Source: Armatimonadota bacterium
GTDB taxonomy: Bacteria > Armatimonadota > Armatimonadia > Armatimonadales > Armatimonadaceae
DNA: 5,215 nucleotides
Reading direction: 5' to 3'
NCBI GenBank assembly: GCA_014381035.1
Contig: JACMIS010000281.1
Location: 1-5,215 of the forward strand
In this document: piece after piece, positions 5,204-5,215 of the stretch
Position numbering within the stretch: position 1 is the first letter of the stretch
Layout of the letters: each line of letters starts with the position of its first letter
The notes under the pieces: generated by a model
The model's database searches: none
What the model saw: the letters and a program-made list of their open reading frames with translations, nothing else
What the model was told of the DNA's origin: nothing
Position numbers and translations under genes: made by a program

Positions 5204-5215
5204 TAAGTGACGCGC
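5204..5215. promoter_or_regulatory. Second operator half-site, cut by the window edge
   Basis: TAAGTGACGCGC repeats the left half of the first palindrome (TTAGTGAAGCGC), offset by 22 bp, about two helical turns. If complete, it should continue beyond the window with something close to GTCACTTA. The same bases also form a perfect 10-bp inverted repeat with 5190-5199 (GCGCGTCACT and AGTGACGCGC around AATCTA). Read on the minus strand, the spacer is TAGATT, a possible -10 box lying between the two operators; any -35 box would be outside the window. Confidence 0.45.

Overview
This window most likely comes from an Armatimonadota bacterium (Capsulimonas-like relatives). The main clue is the prepilin-type protein, whose helix runs [16 protein letters not shown], then [17 protein letters not shown], and which ends in an H-X9-DG motif. 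That wording is typical of the large prepilin-like paralogue sets of Armatimonadota; the planctomycete version usually reads LLLPAVQQAREAARR. The taxon call rests on remembered family features, not on a search.

Every gene I can support is on the minus strand, so the window reads from right to left. At the right end is a LacI-family repressor (4124-5176). Directly upstream of its start is a 20-bp near-perfect palindrome, plus the first half of a second copy that is cut by the window edge. These look like tandem self-operators. Next, after a 50-bp gap holding a perfect 16-bp palindrome, comes a 700-residue secreted two-part beta-propeller protein (1971-4073). It starts at TTG behind a GGAGG ribosome binding site and carries eleven Asp-box-type motifs. 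It has a TDVGG motif in its first half and a QDYGG motif in its second half, the layout expected of a GH74-type glycoside hydrolase. A type IV prepilin-like protein (1053-1874) follows, then a strong GC-rich hairpin, then a 68-residue lipoprotein (786-992).

The four genes share one strand with gaps of 50, 96 and 60 bp. They could form one transcription unit: a sugar-responsive repressor, a secreted polysaccharide- or glycan-interacting propeller, and two envelope proteins. That link is inference.

The left 630 bp is a mobile-element graveyard. An IS256-type terminal repeat (about 605-630) precedes the frameshifted first ~94 codons of an IS256-family transposase. The fragment stops where an ~80-bp mini-element lies, with perfect 26-bp inverted repeats that also resemble IS256-family ends. 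Beyond it is an AT-richer stretch with a good sigma-70-type promoter and ribosome binding site, driving a membrane or exported protein of which only the first 20 residues fall in the window.

No tRNA, rRNA, CRISPR array or complete insertion sequence was found.
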